Below, in pieces: positions 60,821 to 64,000 of a stretch of DNA of 64,000 nt. The stretch spans positions 4,682,001 to 4,746,000 of the forward strand of contig NZ_CP040297.1 in NCBI RefSeq assembly GCF_013393945.1, read 5' to 3'. The stretch's first letter is position 1; every line of letters begins with the position of its first letter. Made by a program: the position numbers and the translations under genes. Below the pieces are notes generated by a model. That model made no database searches. It worked only from the letters and a program-made list of their open reading frames with translations, and had not been told where the DNA came from. The DNA comes from Nostoc sp. TCL26-01 (lineage in GTDB: Bacteria > Cyanobacteriota > Cyanobacteriia > Cyanobacteriales > Nostocaceae).

Positions 60821-63394
60821 CTAAAATTCCACACCAATTGAGCCAATGACAGTAAATGGTTGCCCTGGTTCTATGGAACGAGTTCTAGTTAAGGTGGAAG
60901 CGCTGGTAATATAATCGATGTCGAAAATGTTGTTAAAGTTCAGTCCAAATCGCCAGTTATTGCGGCGATAAAATAGCGCTGCATTTGTGAGGAAATAACT
61001 ATCGACCTCGAAATTATTTTGGAAGTTGCCGAAGCGCTTGTCAACATAATTAAAGCCAATACCAAAGCCTAAGCCTTGGAAACTACCTTGTTGAATCTCG
61101 TAGGTTGTCCACAAACTAGCACTGTGTTTGGGGGTTCCTGGTAAGCGATTACCCACAGGTATAGTGTTATCTTTGGTAATTTCTGCATCTGTGTAGGCAT
61201 AGCCAGCAATAATATTCCACCCAGGGGCAATTGTGCCAATGGCGCTAATTTCAATCCCCCGACTGCGTTGTTCACCTGTGGCTACAGATGCTCCTATAAT
61301 GTCGGGATCGGCTGTGGCTACATTCTGTTTGGTAATGTCAAAGTAAGCTAATGTAGCGAGCAAATTGCCTTGGAGCAATTCAGCTTTAATCCCCACTTCG
61401 TAACCTTCACCGCGTTCTGCTTCTAAATAATTATTGTTAGCATCTACAGAAAAAGTGGGGTTAAATGAACGGGAATAGCTAGTATAAACGGAAATATTTT
61501 TGGCAGGTTTATAAACTAGACCGATGACGGGACTGAAGGCTTCATCGTATTTAGTCACATCGGTTAAAACATCCTTAAAATCGACTGTATCGTAGCGTAA
61601 ACCTGCCAGCACCATGAATTGTTCATTCAAGGCTATTTGATCTTGCACATAGAAGCCTAATCTGGTGAATTCTTCATCTCTTCTTCTGGGGGTGAGAGTG
61701 GAAAAATTGGTTCTGGGTGGCACTCCGTAGACTGGATTAAAGATATCTATTCTGGTTGCGGCCCCACGAAAGACTGATGTATCGAAAATACCCCGGTTGA
61801 AGTCAATCCCAGCTAGCAGTGTATGTTTGATGGAACCTGTGGCAAACTTACCGACAACATTGGTTTGGAGGGAGTATTCATCTGAGGTTGATTCTTGTCG
61901 AGAATAGGTACGAGTGAGAATACCTGTAGTTTCATTCAAAGCGCCGGGAAGAGTAGCTTGGAGTAAGATATCTTGGTTGATATAGCGGAAGGCATTGCGT
62001 AGAGTCCAGCTATCACTAAAACGATGGTCTAGGTTATAGCCAAGGCTCAAGGAAGTTGAATTAATCGAGTCATTGGGATCGTTGAAATTGCGACTATACG
62101 GTACATCAGCCACACCATTGCCAAAAGCAATCAAACCGGTATCAAAGGGTCGGGTGCTATCCAGGTATTCTAGGGAGAAGTTTAACTTGGTGCGATCGCT
62201 AATATTCCATGTCAAACTTGGTGCGATAAAAAAGTTTTCTGTTTCTGTATTAAAGTCTCGAAACCCGTCTTCTCGCTGGTAAAGTGCATTCAGTCGATAG
62301 AGGAGTTTACCGTCGGTGGTTAATGGACCAGAAACATCGAAGCTAGGCCTGATGAGTCCATAACTGCCAAATTGCGCTTGTATTTCGGCAAATGGTTCTG
62401 ATAGTGGTTTTTTGGTAACGAGGTTAATCACTCCTCCAGGATCAAGTTGACCATATTGGATTGAAGCCGGGCCTTTTAAGACTTCAATTCGTTCTAAATT
62501 GGAGGCTTCTTGGGAAGAGAAGTTGTCATAGACTCTAAAACCATCTCGTAAAATCGGCAGATTTGCTGTACTAAAACCGCGAATTGTGATTTGATTGCCA
62601 ACGATGGAGTTGGCACTGCCAATAACACCAGGGACGTTGCGGAGTGCATCATCAATGCGGGTAATTTGCTGATCTCTGAGTACTGCTTGGGGAATAACTT
62701 GAATAGACTGGGGGATATCAATCAGAGGTATATCTGTGCGCGTGACGGTGGGAACTTCGGGAACTTGATATCCGTTTTCTTCCCCTGTCACTACTAATTC
62801 AATGGGTGCTTGAGTGTCTGCTGATGGCTGGGGTTCTGGCTGGGTTTCTGGCGGTGACTGGGTTGTTGGTTGTTCTTGTGGTGGTGGCGGTGCAGTAGCC
62901 ACAGATGTCAGACCAAAAATTAATCCTGTTTCACTATCAAACAATTCGATATTGGGTAAACTTGTCTCGCCAATGATGCTAACTCGAATCGTATTAGCAT
63001 CTTGATTTGTGACTGTAATCTCAGTGATACCGGCAGTTGGTTTCTCGGAACGGAAAGTAAAAGCTTCTCCACTAGGTAACCGCAGTTGTGCATTGGGAAT
63101 ATCAGCAATGTAGTTATTACCAGTACTGAGATTGGTAATTTCTAGTTTTTCTCCTTGGGTAGTTTCTAGAATTACCTCTACACCTTTTTCTGTAGGATTA
63201 GCTTTGACTCCGGTTACAGAAATAACTGTGGCATTTGCCTGCGCTAGCAATTGTTTAATTACTCTGTGTCTATTCTGAAGAGTCGGTGTGAGGAATTTTT
63301 GTTCTCTGTTGTCTATGACTTGTCTACTTTCTGCCCATACAGGCTGCATTGCCACAAGCGCTAATGCTCCTGCTAATAAAACTGTCATCTTCAT
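60821..63394 (-). CDS. TonB-dependent siderophore receptor with N-terminal AMIN domain
   Basis: ATG 63394 has a good AGGAAG site, 857 residues. A signal peptide (MKMTVLLAGALALVAMQPVWA) is followed by an AMIN domain (about 55-165: ISVTGVKANPTEKGVEVILE, LPNIELFD), a Pro/Gln/Glu linker, the plug (DIPLIDIPQSIQVIPQAVLRDQQI, LRNVPGVIGSANSI) and a 22-strand barrel ending in aromatic F. The plug IPQSIQ signature is that of ferric-siderophore receptors (FhuA/FoxA group). AMIN fusions are typical of cyanobacterial receptors and bind cell-wall components. The gene is followed by the binding protein gene after 7 bases. The upstream gap has an AraC-type direct repeat. Confidence 0.94.
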   Translation of the reverse strand: MKMTVLLAGALALVAMQPVWAESRQVIDNREQKFLTPTLQNRHRVIKQLLAQANATVISVTGVKANPTEKGVEVILETTQGEKLEITNLSTGNNYIADIPNAQLRLPSGEAFTFRSEKPTAGITEITVTNQDANTIRVSIIGETSLPNIELFDSETGLIFGLTSVATAPPPPQEQPTTQSPPETQPEPQPSADTQAPIELVVTGEENGYQVPEVPTVTRTDIPLIDIPQSIQVIPQAVLRDQQITRIDDALRNVPGVIGSANSIVGNQITIRGFSTANLPILRDGFRVYDNFSSQEASNLERIEVLKGPASIQYGQLDPGGVINLVTKKPLSEPFAEIQAQFGSYGLIRPSFDVSGPLTTDGKLLYRLNALYQREDGFRDFNTETENFFIAPSLTWNISDRTKLNFSLEYLDSTRPFDTGLIAFGNGVADVPYSRNFNDPNDSINSTSLSLGYNLDHRFSDSWTLRNAFRYINQDILLQATLPGALNETTGILTRTYSRQESTSDEYSLQTNVVGKFATGSIKHTLLAGIDFNRGIFDTSVFRGAATRIDIFNPVYGVPPRTNFSTLTPRRRDEEFTRLGFYVQDQIALNEQFMVLAGLRYDTVDFKDVLTDVTKYDEAFSPVIGLVYKPAKNISVYTSYSRSFNPTFSVDANNNYLEAERGEGYEVGIKAELLQGNLLATLAYFDITKQNVATADPDIIGASVATGEQRSRGIEISAIGTIAPGWNIIAGYAYTDAEITKDNTIPVGNRLPGTPKHSASLWTTYEIQQGSFQGLGFGIGFNYVDKRFGNFQNNFEVDSYFLTNAALFYRRNNWRFGLNFNNIFDIDYITSASTLTRTRSIEPGQPFTVIGSIGVEF

Positions 63395-63507
63395 ACTTAC
63401 TTCCTGACACATCCTCACCACTAAACCCCGATCAAGTTAGTTGACTACTAGTTAAGAATTATTTTCAAAAACGAGTGAAAAAATTATACGCACTTCACCT
63501 CTAGAAT

Positions 63508-63549
63508 TTCTTTGTGAAACGGACTTTTTTCTTTGTGAAACGGACTTTA
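63508..63549 (-). promoter_or_regulatory. Candidate AraC/PchR operator: two 21-bp direct repeats
   Basis: The unit TTCTTTGTGAAACGGACTTTT occurs at 63508-63528 and again, near-identical, at 63529-63549. A spacing of exactly two helical turns suits an AraC-family dimer. It lies about 115 bases upstream of the receptor ATG and just downstream of the AraC-type gene. Confidence 0.6.
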
Positions 63550-63555
63550 CGCCAA

Positions 63556-64000
63556 TTAGCGATGATTTCGCTGCATTTGATATGCTTTGGGACTGATGGC
63601 AAATTTGCGCCGGAAGGCGACGCTAAAGGCTTCTGGGTTGGTATAACCTACGGTTGTGGCAACTCTGGCGATGGATATATCTCGTTTCTTAAGTAAATCT
63701 TGAGCTTGTTGTAGGCGATAGTCTTGTAAGTAACCGAATACTGTTGTGCCAAAAATCTGCCGAAATCCCTGTTTGAGTTTGCGTTCGTTGAGTCCTATCT
63801 GCCTAGATAACTCTAGTAATGAGGGGGGATTATTGATGCGATTGATTAAAATATCTTTGGCAGCATACAGTCGCTCAATGTCATCTTTTCGCAACTTAGT
63901 CTTCAGGGATGGCTCAGGATTTTGTGTCCACTGAGTAAACTGTAAAGTCAATAGTTCTAGGGCTTTGGCTTCTAGATACATTTGGCGGGGAATTCCCTGA
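63556..64000 (-). CDS. AraC family regulator, PchR-like, C-terminal part
   Basis: The frame is open to the window end, so the N-terminus is missing; an internal ATG at 63981 is not the start, since coding continues upstream as QGIPRQMYLEAKALELLTLQ. The two helix-turn-helix motifs are SLLELSRQIGLNERKLKQGFRQIFGTTVFGYL and ISIARVATTVGYTNPEAFSVAFRRKFAISPKAYQ. MYLEAKALELL precedes the DNA-binding domain as in PchR-type siderophore sensors. It precedes the receptor gene in the same direction and probably activates it on sensing a ferric siderophore. Confidence 0.9.
   Translation of the reverse strand, partial: QGIPRQMYLEAKALELLTLQFTQWTQNPEPSLKTKLRKDDIERLYAAKDILINRINNPPSLLELSRQIGLNERKLKQGFRQIFGTTVFGYLQDYRLQQAQDLLKKRDISIARVATTVGYTNPEAFSVAFRRKFAISPKAYQMQRNHR

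Overview
The window looks like chromosomal DNA of a filamentous, probably heterocyst-forming cyanobacterium of the Nostoc/Anabaena group. The basis is a photosystem II D1 gene, carotenoid enzymes of the CrtH/CrtISO type, a Mo-nitro_C-like protein, giant Ser/Thr-kinase/histidine-kinase hybrids, caspase-WD40 proteins, very frequent GCGATCGC (HIP1) octamers, and dense tandem heptamer repeats (TGACTAT, TGACCAA, GAGTGAG, GTGCTGA) between genes. I had no database access, so functional calls rest on motifs and recalled family features.

Layout. 1-2600: 5' part of crtH, upp, a small YtxH-like protein and a YggT protein. 2640-6546: conserved proteins of unknown role, an alpha/beta hydrolase and an Rpn/DUF2887-type protein. 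6560-7660: divergent HxlR regulator and azoreductase with dyad operators between them. 7735-8819: a psbA gene coding for an E130 D1, broken by a frameshift in a C7 run. 9047-15676: housekeeping genes (cofG, mnmE, rsmI, a PfkB kinase overlapping an IMPase-family phosphatase, a cold-type RRM protein, rpsU). 16127-26700: unknown proteins, a haem-oxygenase-like candidate diiron protein, an 1897-residue kinase hybrid, a lipoprotein and a methyltransferase. 26880-33745: a GT39-type membrane protein followed by a MarR/HlyD/MFS/MFS efflux cassette. 33772-41316: a membrane protein, a sulfite-oxidase-like enzyme, rpmF, an inactive (YN-type) caspase homologue, a Mo-nitro_C protein and an anion permease.

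41499-56905 is the accessory part. It holds a ribbon-helix-helix-like small protein; a two-gene module of a membrane-anchored Ras-like GTPase and a GAP1-N-like/TM/WD40 protein; a carotenoid-type FAD enzyme and a methyltransferase; a VapBC-type toxin-antitoxin pair; an ATPase plus PD-(D/E)XK nuclease pair; and a 1779-residue caspase/NTPase/14xWD40 protein whose coding sequence has absorbed intergenic-type repeats in frame. The GTPase/WD40 and ATPase/nuclease pairs are the best candidates for poorly described conflict or signalling systems.

57345-64000 is an iron-siderophore locus on the minus strand: PchR-like AraC regulator (cut by the window end), TonB-dependent receptor, iron-siderophore binding lipoprotein, sucrase/ferredoxin-like protein and an MFS exporter. 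Two 21-bp direct repeats, a likely AraC operator, lie upstream of the receptor.

Non-coding signals include a 5'-UTR hairpin that masks the ribosome binding site of the RRM gene, a strong orphan terminator at 45515-45562 that suggests a small RNA, GTAGAGACG palindromes at gene ends, and a composite repeat of about 90 bp present four times.
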